This document shows positions 1-8,086 of a DNA stretch of 13,934 bases, in pieces. A program made the translations under genes and the position numbers. The stretch lies in contig JABZYY010000026.1 in NCBI GenBank assembly GCA_015264885.1, positions 1 through 13,934 on the forward strand, in the 5' to 3' direction. Position 1 is the first letter of the stretch. Each line of letters begins with the position of its first letter. Below the pieces are notes generated by a model. It saw only the letters and a list, made by a program, of their open reading frames with translations, was not told the origin of the DNA and made no database searches. This DNA is from Streptococcus sp. Its GTDB lineage: Bacteria > Bacillota > Bacilli > Lactobacillales > Aerococcaceae.

Positions 1-1
1 G

Positions 2-1336
2 TTCTGGACAAAAGCGAAGAAACCATGGGCAGTGATTGCGGTATTGACGGCAGTTGAATTGACAGCCAATGCGGCCATTGTTCAGTCGCGTGTCGGATAT
101 ACAGATGCGTATAAATACCATGATGCGGTTCTTCAATTAAAAGATGCGATTAATCCAATTCGTCCTGACGATACAGATTTCTACCGTATCAATAAGACAT
201 TTAACTTAAGTAAAAACGATCCGTTTATGGTCGATTACCCAGGTTTATCAGTATTTAGTTCGAACTTGGAAAATAGTACGCGTGATTTATTTGACCGCTT
301 AGGAAATAACGGGATTAACGCAACAACATACTATCAAGGAACACCGCTGCAAGACGCACTCTTCTCAGTGAAGTATTTAGTGGCGCCAAAACCAGTGTAT
401 ACAAAAGAATATCCTGATACTTCGAAGATGTATGTATTCGGAAATATGGTAACGCGTAAAGATATTACGTCAAAAGAACCAGTATATGAAGCTGTAAGAA
501 CGAAGACATATGAAACAGGATTAATCTTACCAATTGCTTATGGTGTGAATGATGCGACAGTGAATGTAAAACTGGAAAATCATCAACCAATTCAAAACCA
601 TAACAAGATTGTTCAAGCGATGGGAGCTACAAGTGAAAACTACTTAACGCTTCTAGCAGCTAACGAAGTGAAGTTGGACAATATGGAAGTTCCAGATTCT
701 TCTAAACCAGAGACGTATAAACGTGTAGATTCATCGAAACCAGGAACAATTACGTTTCATTTAGTGCCGCAGTCTTCTGAAGATTACTGGGTATCGATTC
801 CACAAAAACTTTCTCATACGAATAAAAACAAAGTGAGAATTTTACTCAATGGAAATACGTATGACTTCCAAGATAAATTCCAACAAACACAACTCATTCA
901 AGTGGCCCATGATTCTGTTGGAAAAGCCGTTGATTTAACGATTGAAATTGACACAGATGACGAATACAATTTGTCAGGTTTACGCCTAGCACGTTCAAAT
1001 AGTGCCTTAGTAAATCGCATGATTGAAGAGCGTCAACTTCAAGGGATGAAAGTCACTCATTGGAATGATAGTCATATTCAAGGAACTGTGAATATCACAG
1101 ACGATAGCACATGGATGATGACAAGTATTCCATATGAAAAAGGCTGGACAGTTAAAGTGGATGGTCAAGTCGTTGGAACGGCTAAAGTTTGGGATAGTCT
1201 TCTTGCTTTCCAAATTACACCTGGTGAACATACGATTGAGATGACTTATATGCCAGAAGGATTTATGGCAGGTTTCGTGATTTCAATCTTATCAATTTGT
1301 ATTTATGTGTTAGCCATTTATAAAAAATGGATTTAA
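2..1336 (+). CDS. YfhO-family membrane protein, C-terminal part (5' truncated by window edge)
   Basis: The frame is open to the window edge, so about 444 C-terminal residues are visible and the true start lies upstream; a GTG at position 32 is internal. It begins inside a hydrophobic helix (AVIAVLTAVELTANAAIV), is followed by a long extracytoplasmic domain, and ends with one transmembrane helix and a short basic tail (YKKWI). The segment FYRINKTFNLSKNDP and the C-terminal GWTVKVDG / PGEHTIEMTYMPEGF pattern match the YfhO family and align with the next gene. YfhO proteins are GT-C-fold transferases; in Bacillus subtilis, Listeria and Staphylococcus aureus they are linked to moving a lipid-carried sugar onto lipoteichoic acid outside the membrane. 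The specific substrate here cannot be read from the sequence. It lies 20 nt upstream of its paralogue and is probably co-transcribed with it. Confidence 0.85.
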   Translation, partial: FWTKAKKPWAVIAVLTAVELTANAAIVQSRVGYTDAYKYHDAVLQLKDAINPIRPDDTDFYRINKTFNLSKNDPFMVDYPGLSVFSSNLENSTRDLFDRLGNNGINATTYYQGTPLQDALFSVKYLVAPKPVYTKEYPDTSKMYVFGNMVTRKDITSKEPVYEAVRTKTYETGLILPIAYGVNDATVNVKLENHQPIQNHNKIVQAMGATSENYLTLLAANEVKLDNMEVPDSSKPETYKRVDSSKPGTITFHLVPQSSEDYWVSIPQKLSHTNKNKVRILLNGNTYDFQDKFQQTQLIQVAHDSVGKAVDLTIEIDTDDEYNLSGLRLARSNSALVNRMIEERQLQGMKVTHWNDSHIQGTVNITDDSTWMMTSIPYEKGWTVKVDGQVVGTAKVWDSLLAFQITPGEHTIEMTYMPEGFMAGFVISILSICIYVLAIYKKWI

Positions 1337-1356
1337 TTGAATAGGAGTAGACTATA

Positions 1357-3954
1357 ATGACAATTTCAAAAATGAAATTCAAATATAGTTCGCTATTCTT
1401 CGTTCCATTTGTGGTGATGTTGGGGGTCTTCCTAAGTTTAGGATTGACCCCTTTTTCGCAAAATTCGATTCATAGTGGAGACTTTCTTTCTCAATATTTT
1501 CCGCTTTATATCGGATTGCATAAGCTATTTTGGAGTGGAGATTTTAGTGGTCTATTTTGGTCCTTCGAGAAATCGCTTGGAGGAGCCATGCCAAGTGTCT
1601 GGGGCTTTAATAGTTTAAGTCCATTCACGTTTTTATATGTGATCTTTCCCATTTCAAGTTTTCAAGTCCTTAGCTACGTGATTCCTCTTCTACGTGCTGG
1701 GGTCATGGGAGTCGTCTTTGGTTATTTCTTAGAAAAGAAATTCCAAGGCGTGTCGAAACATTACTGGTTATCTTTAGGATTAGCTTCGTCATATGCCCTT
1801 AGTGGTTTTGTCGTATCGCAACAATATAATCCTAATTTCTTAGATAATCTGGTCTATATTCCGTTTATTCTCTTGGGAATTGAAGAGGTGGCAAGTGGGA
1901 AGCGTTCGGTGAAATTACCGCTGTTTCTTGCCATTAGTTTAATAACGGATTTTTATACAGGGTATATGATGTGTCTCTTTGTGGCGCTCTATACATTTTA
2001 TGTCGTATTCTCGAAGGATATTCCTTTGAAAGAGGCAATCCTAAAATTAGGGAAAGTTGCGTTATTTGCATTGATAGGGGTAGGACTTGCAGCGTTTTGG
2101 CTATTACCCGTCTTTAGTGCCTTGCTAGAAAGTAAAGCAAGTGCGGGAAGTACCTTTGCATGGTCTTGGAATCCTGTGAATGATTTAGTCGCTATGCCGC
2201 AAAAATTTATCTTAGGATCCTTTGGTGAAAAAGAGTGGGGCGATTCTAAGGCGTTACCGCAACTCTTTATTGGTGGGTTAGGGCTCTTTGGACTATGTAC
2301 TTTCTTCGCTAAAAGAGAAATTACACTTCGTAAGAAATTAGCAGCGACAGTCGTGTTGCTTGTCTTACTGCTTTCGTTTTCGATTCAAGGCTTCGATCAA
2401 ATTTGGCATATGGGACAACGCCCAGTCGGTTTCTACTTCAGAAATTCGTGGGTAGCCAATAGCTTTATGCTAGTGCTAGCATCCGAAAGCTTAATGCAGT
2501 GGAAAGATGAATTCCGCTTGAATGAATTTTTAGTGGCCATTTTTGGCTTTGGTACGATTCTAGTGTTGTCGACTTTTAGAAGTCTGCAATATGTTGAGAC
2601 CTCACAGAAAATACTAGCCTTTATTATCTGGACGATTATCTTATTAGCCTTCTTCTTTAGAAGAGCTGAAAGAGTTCGTAGGCTTCAATTGACGGCTGGG
2701 GTTGTGATTGTCGAGTTGATGGTGAGTTCCTTTGTTGGATTTAGAAGAGCTCCTTATTTTATCGGTAATGCAGGATTACAGGAACAAATGGAGTTTGCGA
2801 TAGCTTTTGATAAAGAAGGATATAGCTATCAAAGTACGTTTACGCGAATGGAAATGCATAAAGGATTGTCGCACGCGAATTTCCCGATTGCATTTGGCTA
2901 CAATGGAGCTTCTCACTTCACATCAAGTCTTGAACATTCGCTAATTGAAGAGATGAGCCATCTAGGTCTTCCAACGTCTCAATCAGTGGCGAACTATACT
3001 GACCGCAATGTGATTTTGGATTCGCTCTTTGGCGTATCACGTTTTATGATGGACGGCGATGAAAAACGGGTCTTTGCCGATGTGCGAGGCATGTATGCCA
3101 AAGAAGGAACGATGAAAAATTTTACAGTTTATCGCAATCCATATGCGTTCTCTCTTGGTTATTTAACGAATGAGAATACGGCAACCAATATCGCTTTTGA
3201 AAAAAATCAACCAGTAGCCAATCTCAACCAGCTCTTGCAAGTGATTGGGCTCTCTGGAACAAACGCACTGACGGAGGTTAATGTAGGCGAACCTGTAACG
3301 ACGAATTTAACGAAGGGGCAGGATAAATACACGCTTACCAATGAGGCAGAACCAGCAAAAATTGAATGGAAGTTCAATCTACAACCAAACAAACTTTATT
3401 TTGTCGAAATTCCAGAACGCCAAGCAGGTTCCGTGATTAAATCAAAAGTGATGCTAAATGGTATCGGTTATCCGTACGAGAATCGATTCCATGAAAATCA
3501 ATTATGGATGATTGGAAATGGAAACTTAGATCAGACGATTACCTTTGCGATTGAGGATGCGAAAGCCAAAGAATGGGATCTTCGTGGCTTCAAGTTCTAT
3601 ACGATTGATATTACAACACTCGCAAATGCATTGACGCAGTATAAGAAAGCAAATGATATTACAATTGGGTCGTATACAAATGCGATGGTGAAGGCACATG
3701 TCACAGTGACAAATAGCGAACAGTCCTTTGCGACTTTTACGATTCCTTACCATTCGGGTTGGAGCGTCACAGTAGATGGCAATAAACAAGAAGTGAAAAA
3801 AGCGCTTGGATTCTTTATGGGCGTTTCTCTCACAGAAGGAGAACACGAGATTGTTTGGAGTTATACGCCACCAGGATTACATCTTGGAATGCTTATTTCT
3901 ATTTCGTCGCTTCTCTTACTAGTTTTCTTGTGGAAAAAGCATAAAAATGAATAG
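1357..3954 (+). CDS. YfhO-family GT-C membrane glycosyltransferase, complete
   Basis: This 865-residue protein starts at an ATG with an AGGAG site at 1343-1347. A first transmembrane helix (about residues 11-30) is followed by an extracytoplasmic loop with the acidic motif GDFLSQYFP (Asp42), which sits where GT-C enzymes carry their catalytic acid. About ten further hydrophobic segments run to about residue 460, then a soluble domain of about 370 residues, then a last helix (about 843-859) and a charged tail WKKHKNE. Length and layout are normal for YfhO. Known relatives transfer a sugar from undecaprenyl phosphate to lipoteichoic acid, working with a CsbB-like synthase and a GtcA-like flippase; neither partner is in the window. 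The C-terminal domain matches the upstream gene (GWSVTVDG against GWTVKVDG), so the two are tandem paralogues. Acceptor and sugar are unknown. Confidence 0.9.
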   Translation: MTISKMKFKYSSLFFVPFVVMLGVFLSLGLTPFSQNSIHSGDFLSQYFPLYIGLHKLFWSGDFSGLFWSFEKSLGGAMPSVWGFNSLSPFTFLYVIFPISSFQVLSYVIPLLRAGVMGVVFGYFLEKKFQGVSKHYWLSLGLASSYALSGFVVSQQYNPNFLDNLVYIPFILLGIEEVASGKRSVKLPLFLAISLITDFYTGYMMCLFVALYTFYVVFSKDIPLKEAILKLGKVALFALIGVGLAAFWLLPVFSALLESKASAGSTFAWSWNPVNDLVAMPQKFILGSFGEKEWGDSKALPQLFIGGLGLFGLCTFFAKREITLRKKLAATVVLLVLLLSFSIQGFDQIWHMGQRPVGFYFRNSWVANSFMLVLASESLMQWKDEFRLNEFLVAIFGFGTILVLSTFRSLQYVETSQKILAFIIWTIILLAFFFRRAERVRRLQLTAGVVIVELMVSSFVGFRRAPYFIGNAGLQEQMEFAIAFDKEGYSYQSTFTRMEMHKGLSHANFPIAFGYNGASHFTSSLEHSLIEEMSHLGLPTSQSVANYTDRNVILDSLFGVSRFMMDGDEKRVFADVRGMYAKEGTMKNFTVYRNPYAFSLGYLTNENTATNIAFEKNQPVANLNQLLQVIGLSGTNALTEVNVGEPVTTNLTKGQDKYTLTNEAEPAKIEWKFNLQPNKLYFVEIPERQAGSVIKSKVMLNGIGYPYENRFHENQLWMIGNGNLDQTITFAIEDAKAKEWDLRGFKFYTIDITTLANALTQYKKANDITIGSYTNAMVKAHVTVTNSEQSFATFTIPYHSGWSVTVDGNKQEVKKALGFFMGVSLTEGEHEIVWSYTPPGLHLGMLISISSLLLLVFLWKKHKNE

Positions 3955-3965
3955 ATGATCATTAA

Positions 3966-4008
3966 AATAGTCTCTGAAATCGTGATGATTTTAGAGATTA
4001 TTTTTTTT
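3966..4008 (+). terminator. Rho-independent terminator after the YfhO pair
   Basis: A 16-bp stem with a few G-U pairs (3966-3981 with 3987-4002; AATAGTCTCTGAAATC paired with GATTTTAGAGATTATT) closes over a 5-nt loop and runs into eight T at 4001-4008. It lies 11 nt after the YfhO stop codon and separates that unit from the operon that follows. Confidence 0.9.
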
Positions 4009-4030
4009 CGTGTTTTTACAGGCCGTACTT

Positions 4031-4060
4031 TTGTAATTGAGGGTGTTTCGTGGGTATAAT
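4031..4060 (+). promoter_or_regulatory. SigA-type promoter of the amidase-SirTM-LplA2 operon
   Basis: TTGTAA (4031-4036) and a perfect TATAAT (4055-4060) are separated by 18 nt. Transcription would begin near 4067, leaving a leader of about 25 nt before the amidase start. It lies between a terminator and seven tightly packed genes, and no other promoter is evident before 10782, so it is the probable promoter for the whole operon. I see no clear operator palindrome around it. Confidence 0.7.
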
Positions 4061-4092
4061 GACCTATTGATTAGAGAAAGGAAAGTGTTGAA

Positions 4093-5547
4093 GTGATGGA
4101 TGCGACAAGTATGGCTGAAGCCGTTCGCTCGAAAAAAGTGAGTCCTATAGAATTAGTGTCAGATACGATTCAACGTGCGCACACGCTTAATCCTTCTCTT
4201 AATGCGATTGTTTATGAGCAATATGAAGAAGCACTCGAAAAGGCGAAACACTTTAAACTGACCAATCAACCATTTGCGGGAGTTCCTATTTTTCTAAAAG
4301 ACTTAGGGCAAGAGAAAAAAGGGAGCGTCTGTACATATGGCTCACGTTTATTTCAGAATGTAAAAAGCACGCAGACTGATAACTTTGTCAAACGTTTAGA
4401 AGAACTCGGCTTTATCATTATGGGACGTACAAATACTCCGGAATTTGGATTCAAGACCGTCAGTGATGCCACTCTCCATGGTCCCGTTCGAAATGCGGTG
4501 AATCCTGAGAGAAATGCAGGAGGGTCTAGTGGTGGTGCTGCAGCTATTGTAGCAAGCGGAATTTCACCAATTGCAGCTGCTAGCGATGGTGGAGGATCAA
4601 TTCGAATTCCGGCCAGTCATAATGGCTTGATTGGCCTGAAACCTTCTAGAGGTCGTATTATTGTTGGCCCTGGTTCCTATCGTGGATGGAATGGCGCAAC
4701 CGTTCATTTTGCGCTGACAAAAACCGTTCAAGATACAAGAAATCTATTATTCCACCTGCAAGAGTGCCAAATGGAAAGTCCATTTCCATTACCGAAACTG
4801 AGTTACGAACAGCTTTATAAAACAGAAAAGATAAAACCGTTACGAGTGGCGGTGTTGTTACAGTCACCAGTGGGAGAAGAGGTCTCTAAGGATTCGGTGG
4901 ATGCCGTGATGAAGATTGCACATTTTTTTGAAAATCATGGGCACTCTGTAACGCTTCTACAAAAGGATCCAGTGGATGGTGTCGCTCTACAAAAAGGATT
5001 TTATATTATTAGTGCAGTGGAGACAGCGTTGATGTTCCAAAATATTGAACGCCAACTAAAGCGTCCAGTAACTCGTGACGATATGGAACTAATGACATGG
5101 GCGATTTATCGTAGTGGGCTGGACATTTCAGGAATGGAGTACTCTAAAGTGGCTTCAAGTTGGGATCGTTATGCCGAGCAGATGGCACAGTTACACAAGC
5201 AGTATGATGTGCTATTATTGCCAACGGTTGCACAGGCCGCACCGAGTCCTGTTCCGTATGAATTATCTTCGGATTTACAATCCAAACTCAGTCGTATTGA
5301 TGACTTTACAAAAGACCAGAAACAACAATTACTCTGGGAAATGTTCGAGGAGAGCGTAGCCGATACGCCGTTTACGCAGCGATTTAATATTACTGGTCAA
5401 CCGGCCCTTAGCCTGCCAGTTCACCATACAAAAGAGGGACTTCCGATTGGTGTGCAACTTGCTGCAGCAAAAGGAAGAGAAGACTTGCTCCTACAAATCG
5501 CAGAATGGTTCGAGCAGGAACAATTATTACAAGTAACAAAACAGTAG
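4093..5547 (+). CDS. Amidase-signature family hydrolase, first gene of the SirTM operon (candidate lipoamidase)
   Basis: A 484-residue soluble amidase-signature protein of normal family length. The Ser-cisSer-Lys triad is intact: Lys69 in FLKD, Ser145 in GGSSGG, and the nucleophile Ser169 in DGGGSIRIP. The 24-residue gap between the two serines equals that of fatty-acid amide hydrolase (217/241). The C-terminal signature (LLLPT, then FNITGQPALSLP) is also present. Such enzymes hydrolyse linear amides; there is no sign of the GatB/GatC partners expected for GatA. It sits at the head of an operon devoted to lipoyl-carrier modification, 14 nt before the next gene. E. faecalis lipoamidase belongs to the same superfamily, so cleavage of lipoyl-lysine is an attractive but untested role; nylon-oligomer-type or general amidase activity is the alternative. 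GTG at 4093 is followed at once by ATG at 4096; AAAGGA at 4077-4082 could serve either. Confidence 0.9.
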   Translation: MMDATSMAEAVRSKKVSPIELVSDTIQRAHTLNPSLNAIVYEQYEEALEKAKHFKLTNQPFAGVPIFLKDLGQEKKGSVCTYGSRLFQNVKSTQTDNFVKRLEELGFIIMGRTNTPEFGFKTVSDATLHGPVRNAVNPERNAGGSSGGAAAIVASGISPIAAASDGGGSIRIPASHNGLIGLKPSRGRIIVGPGSYRGWNGATVHFALTKTVQDTRNLLFHLQECQMESPFPLPKLSYEQLYKTEKIKPLRVAVLLQSPVGEEVSKDSVDAVMKIAHFFENHGHSVTLLQKDPVDGVALQKGFYIISAVETALMFQNIERQLKRPVTRDDMELMTWAIYRSGLDISGMEYSKVASSWDRYAEQMAQLHKQYDVLLLPTVAQAAPSPVPYELSSDLQSKLSRIDDFTKDQKQQLLWEMFEESVADTPFTQRFNITGQPALSLPVHHTKEGLPIGVQLAAAKGREDLLLQIAEWFEQEQLLQVTKQ

Positions 5548-5561
5548 AAAGAAGTGAAAGT

Positions 5562-6770
5562 GTGTTAGAAACAGAAGTTTTATTTAAGCCTTTTGAATTA
5601 AAAAAAGGAGTCACATTGGACAATCGATTTGTGCTTTCTCCAATGGTGACGAACTCCTCGACCAAAGAAGGTCATATTACAGAAGATGATTTAAAATATG
5701 CCGAGCGTCGTGCACATGCTGCGGCCCTTCAAATTACAGGGGCGGCCTACGTGAACAAGCACGGACAGCTATTCGAGTATGGATTTAGTGCGACTTCACT
5801 AGAGGATATCGAAGGCTTAACGAAATTATCCAAAGCGATGAAATCAGGTGGAGCTAAAGCTATCCTGCAATTAACGCATGCGGGTCGTTTTGCAAGCCAT
5901 GCGTTAAACCGTGACCGCTATGTGTACGGTCCAAGTGCGATGACTTTGCAATCGCCGTTCCCACATGAAGTGAAAGAATTAACCGTAGAAGAAATTCATG
6001 GCATTATCGAAGATTATCGTCGTGCTGCACTAATCGCTGTCCAGTCTGGATTCGACGGGCTAGAAATTTCATCGGCACAGCGATTACTTATCCAAACCTT
6101 CTTCTCAACGTTCTCAAACGAGCGTACAGATGAATATGGCTGTAAGACATTAGAGGACCGTTCAAGAATCGGGATGGAAGTCTTATTGGCGGTTCAAGAA
6201 GTGATTGATGAATATGCCTCTGATGATTTTATTTTAGGATTCCGAGCAACTCCTGAAGAAACGCGTGGGAACCAAATCGGATACACTGTTGATGAGTTCC
6301 TCGAGTTTTTCGAAGAGGCACTTAAAAAAGTGAACATTGACTACTTAGCCATTGCAAGCTGGGGACACGATGTCTTCAGAAATAAAGTTCGTGCCAAAGG
6401 ACCACATCAAGGCGAACTCGTGAATAAAGTCGTCTATGACCGCTTGAAAGGGCGCGTGGCAGTGATTGCTTCAGGCGGCATTAATTCTAAAGAAAAAGCC
6501 CTCGAAGCATTAGAAAATGCAGATTTAGTAGGTCTTTCAACACCATTTATCACGGATCCAGAATTTGCCGTGAAGATTCAAGAAGGAAATGAATCAAAAA
6601 TCCAATTAACGATTAAACCAGAAGCCCTAGAAGCCTTAGCGATTCCAAAGGCGGCTTTCAAAGATATCGTACCTTTAATGGACTTTGGAGAGTCGCTTGA
6701 AAAAGAAGCCAGAGATTTCTTCAGAGGTCTTGAAGCCAACTACGAGGGGAGAGAGACGGATGAAAATTAG
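5562..6770 (+). CDS. OYE-like NADH:flavin oxidoreductase of the SirTM operon
   Basis: A 402-residue TIM-barrel protein of the old-yellow-enzyme (COG1902) family. Family marks are the N-terminal KKGVTLDNRFVLSPM, QLTHAGR (103-109), FSNERTDEYG near 184-193, and a C-terminal ASGGI segment that normally binds the FMN phosphate. Unusually, the OYE active-site motif HGAHGYL is replaced by SSAQRLL (170-176), losing both substrate-anchoring His positions and the following Tyr. The usual Gly-Arg before the xxDP motif reads Ser-Thr in LSTPFITDP. It may therefore bind flavin or substrate differently from classical ene-reductases; this may be a trait of the whole subfamily. GTG 5562 is chosen because it follows the amidase stop by 14 nt and begins right before the conserved domain. 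An in-frame ATG at 5505 lies inside the amidase gene without a ribosome binding site. The site before the GTG is weak. Published extended SirTM operons carry an OYE-like gene. Confidence 0.85.
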   Translation: MLETEVLFKPFELKKGVTLDNRFVLSPMVTNSSTKEGHITEDDLKYAERRAHAAALQITGAAYVNKHGQLFEYGFSATSLEDIEGLTKLSKAMKSGGAKAILQLTHAGRFASHALNRDRYVYGPSAMTLQSPFPHEVKELTVEEIHGIIEDYRRAALIAVQSGFDGLEISSAQRLLIQTFFSTFSNERTDEYGCKTLEDRSRIGMEVLLAVQEVIDEYASDDFILGFRATPEETRGNQIGYTVDEFLEFFEEALKKVNIDYLAIASWGHDVFRNKVRAKGPHQGELVNKVVYDRLKGRVAVIASGGINSKEKALEALENADLVGLSTPFITDPEFAVKIQEGNESKIQLTIKPEALEALAIPKAAFKDIVPLMDFGESLEKEARDFFRGLEANYEGRETDEN

Positions 6771-7752
6771 TCTGTTAGATTATGGTCTCGTCGATGAAGG
6801 AAAAACGAGCGCAGAGGCTGTTCGTGAGACATTGGAGTTAGCACAATTAGCAGACGAGCTTGGATTCCATCGTTTCTGGGTGAGTGAACATCATAATGTG
6901 CCGGCGCTATCGATTAGTGCTCCAGAAGTGGTGATTCCTTATCTTGCTAGCCATACGAAGAACATCCATATTGGTTCTGGTGGTATCATGGGTCTTCATT
7001 ATTCGCCGTATAAAGTGGCTGAAATTATGTCAACGCTAGAAGGATTATTCCCGGGACGTGTGGATATTGGCCTTGGTAATTCGCCAGGAACGCCATTTGT
7101 AGGTCGTAACTTACAGTCGCTTTATTCCAAAGAGCAATACGCACTGTGGTTAGAAAAATTGCAGCACTATTTGAATGAAGCACGTTGGAAAGGTGTGGTT
7201 GTGCCCGAAACCGAGAATGTTCCTGAACAGTTCCTTCTTGGAATGGGCGGCCAGTCGATTGAGTCTGCGGCAACTCTTGGTTTGAGCTTTGTATATGGTG
7301 TGTTTCCGTATATTCCTCAAGACCCTGTGGAGTTGGCGAAAAGTCTCTCTGAGCAATATCGCAGCACCTTTAAACCAGGATCACATAGTAAACCAAGCAA
7401 CTTCGTACTAGCGGTATTTGTGGTGATTGCGGATACGAGGGAAGAAGCCGAAGAAATGGCAAAACCATTAGACTTATGGATGCTTGGAAAACAAGATTTT
7501 TCAGAATTTCATACCTTCCCAACTCAAAAAGATGTGGAAGAATATCAGTTAACACAGCGTGATCGAGAGAAGATTGCAAGCAATCGCAGCCGACTCATTG
7601 TGGGGAATCCACGTGAAGTTTTTGAACAAATGGAGGCGCTAAGAGCAGTCTCTAATCCTGACGAGTTATTATTTATCCCACTCGTCGGTTCCATTGAAAA
7701 AAGAAAACGTTCAGTAGAATTACTTGCTGAATTATATAAAGGAGAACAATAA
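6760..7752 (+). CDS. LLM class (luciferase-like) flavin-dependent oxidoreductase
   Basis: A 330-residue bacterial-luciferase-like TIM-barrel protein of the MsnO8 subgroup. Visible marks are the N-terminal MKISLLDYG, the segment [11 protein letters not shown] (36-46), IHIGSGGIM (69-77), and [18 protein letters not shown] (95-112), where most relatives read RAPG rather than NSPG. Such enzymes use reduced FMN or F420; the host group suggests FMN. No substrate can be assigned. The ATG at 6760 overlaps the last 11 nt of the OYE gene and has GAGGGGAGAG just upstream (6744-6753), so the two flavoproteins are likely translationally coupled. An upstream in-frame ATG at 6685 would force an 86-nt overlap and add residues absent from the family, so it was rejected. 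Its place next to OYE and GcvH-L matches the extended SirTM operon described in other Firmicutes. Confidence 0.9.
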   Translation: MKISLLDYGLVDEGKTSAEAVRETLELAQLADELGFHRFWVSEHHNVPALSISAPEVVIPYLASHTKNIHIGSGGIMGLHYSPYKVAEIMSTLEGLFPGRVDIGLGNSPGTPFVGRNLQSLYSKEQYALWLEKLQHYLNEARWKGVVVPETENVPEQFLLGMGGQSIESAATLGLSFVYGVFPYIPQDPVELAKSLSEQYRSTFKPGSHSKPSNFVLAVFVVIADTREEAEEMAKPLDLWMLGKQDFSEFHTFPTQKDVEEYQLTQRDREKIASNRSRLIVGNPREVFEQMEALRAVSNPDELLFIPLVGSIEKRKRSVELLAELYKGEQ

Positions 7753-7753
7753 A

Positions 7754-8086
7754 ATGAGAAAATTTGCTAACTTTTTATGGATTGATAAAGAAGGAGAAAA
7801 CTACACGATTCGTATGACGCCAGAGCTTCAAGATGATGTCGGTACAATTGGATTCGTTCAATTCAATATGGATGATCAATTAGAAGCTGAAGACGAAATC
7901 TTAAGTTTAGAAGCAAGTAAAACAGTGATGTCGATTGTGACACCACTTGCAGGAAAAGTCGTAGCTAGAAACTTAGCGGCAACAGAAGATCCTAAATTAT
8001 TAAACTCTGAAAAACCAGAAGAACACTGGTTAGTGACATTAACGGATGTTGATGAAGCAGCATTCTTGGCATTAGAAGATGAATAA
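7754..8086 (+). CDS. GcvH-L, glycine-cleavage-H-like lipoyl carrier (ADP-ribosylation target)
   Basis: A 110-residue biotinyl/lipoyl-type hammerhead protein, shorter than classical GcvH (about 125-130). The lipoylation site is Lys56 in [10 protein letters not shown], followed by the hairpin PLAGKVV. Asp27 (TPELQDD) matches the position I recall as the SirTM-modified aspartate in S. aureus GcvH-L. In that system the protein is lipoylated by LplA2 and then ADP-ribosylated by SirTM; it is thought to carry lipoyl redox chemistry in stress responses rather than glycine cleavage. No GcvT or GcvP gene is in the window, while macrodomain, sirtuin and ligase genes follow directly, which supports GcvH-L over true GcvH. 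ATG 7754 lies one base after the LLM stop with AAAGGAG at 7738-7744; a longer in-frame start at 7724 would overlap the LLM gene and add foreign residues. Confidence 0.93.
   Translation: MRKFANFLWIDKEGENYTIRMTPELQDDVGTIGFVQFNMDDQLEAEDEILSLEASKTVMSIVTPLAGKVVARNLAATEDPKLLNSEKPEEHWLVTLTDVDEAAFLALEDE

Noticed and set aside
3526..3846. Antisense open frame of 106 codons within the YfhO gene
   Set aside because: It mirrors the codon structure of the sense gene, has no ribosome binding site or recognisable domain, and the sense gene is clearly coding throughout.
5505..5561. ATG 5505 as start of the OYE gene
   Set aside because: It would overlap the amidase gene by 43 nt with no ribosome binding site, and the extra residues look like out-of-frame amidase sequence. 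The GTG 5562 choice remains moderate because its own site is weak.
6685..6759. Upstream in-frame extension of the LLM gene from ATG 6685
   Set aside because: It lies inside the OYE gene in another frame, and the family's conserved MKISLLDYG start is at 6760 with a good ribosome binding site.
7754..8086. Classical glycine cleavage H protein
   Set aside because: It is too short, has no GcvT/GcvP genes beside it, and lies in a SirTM operon; GcvH-L is the better call.
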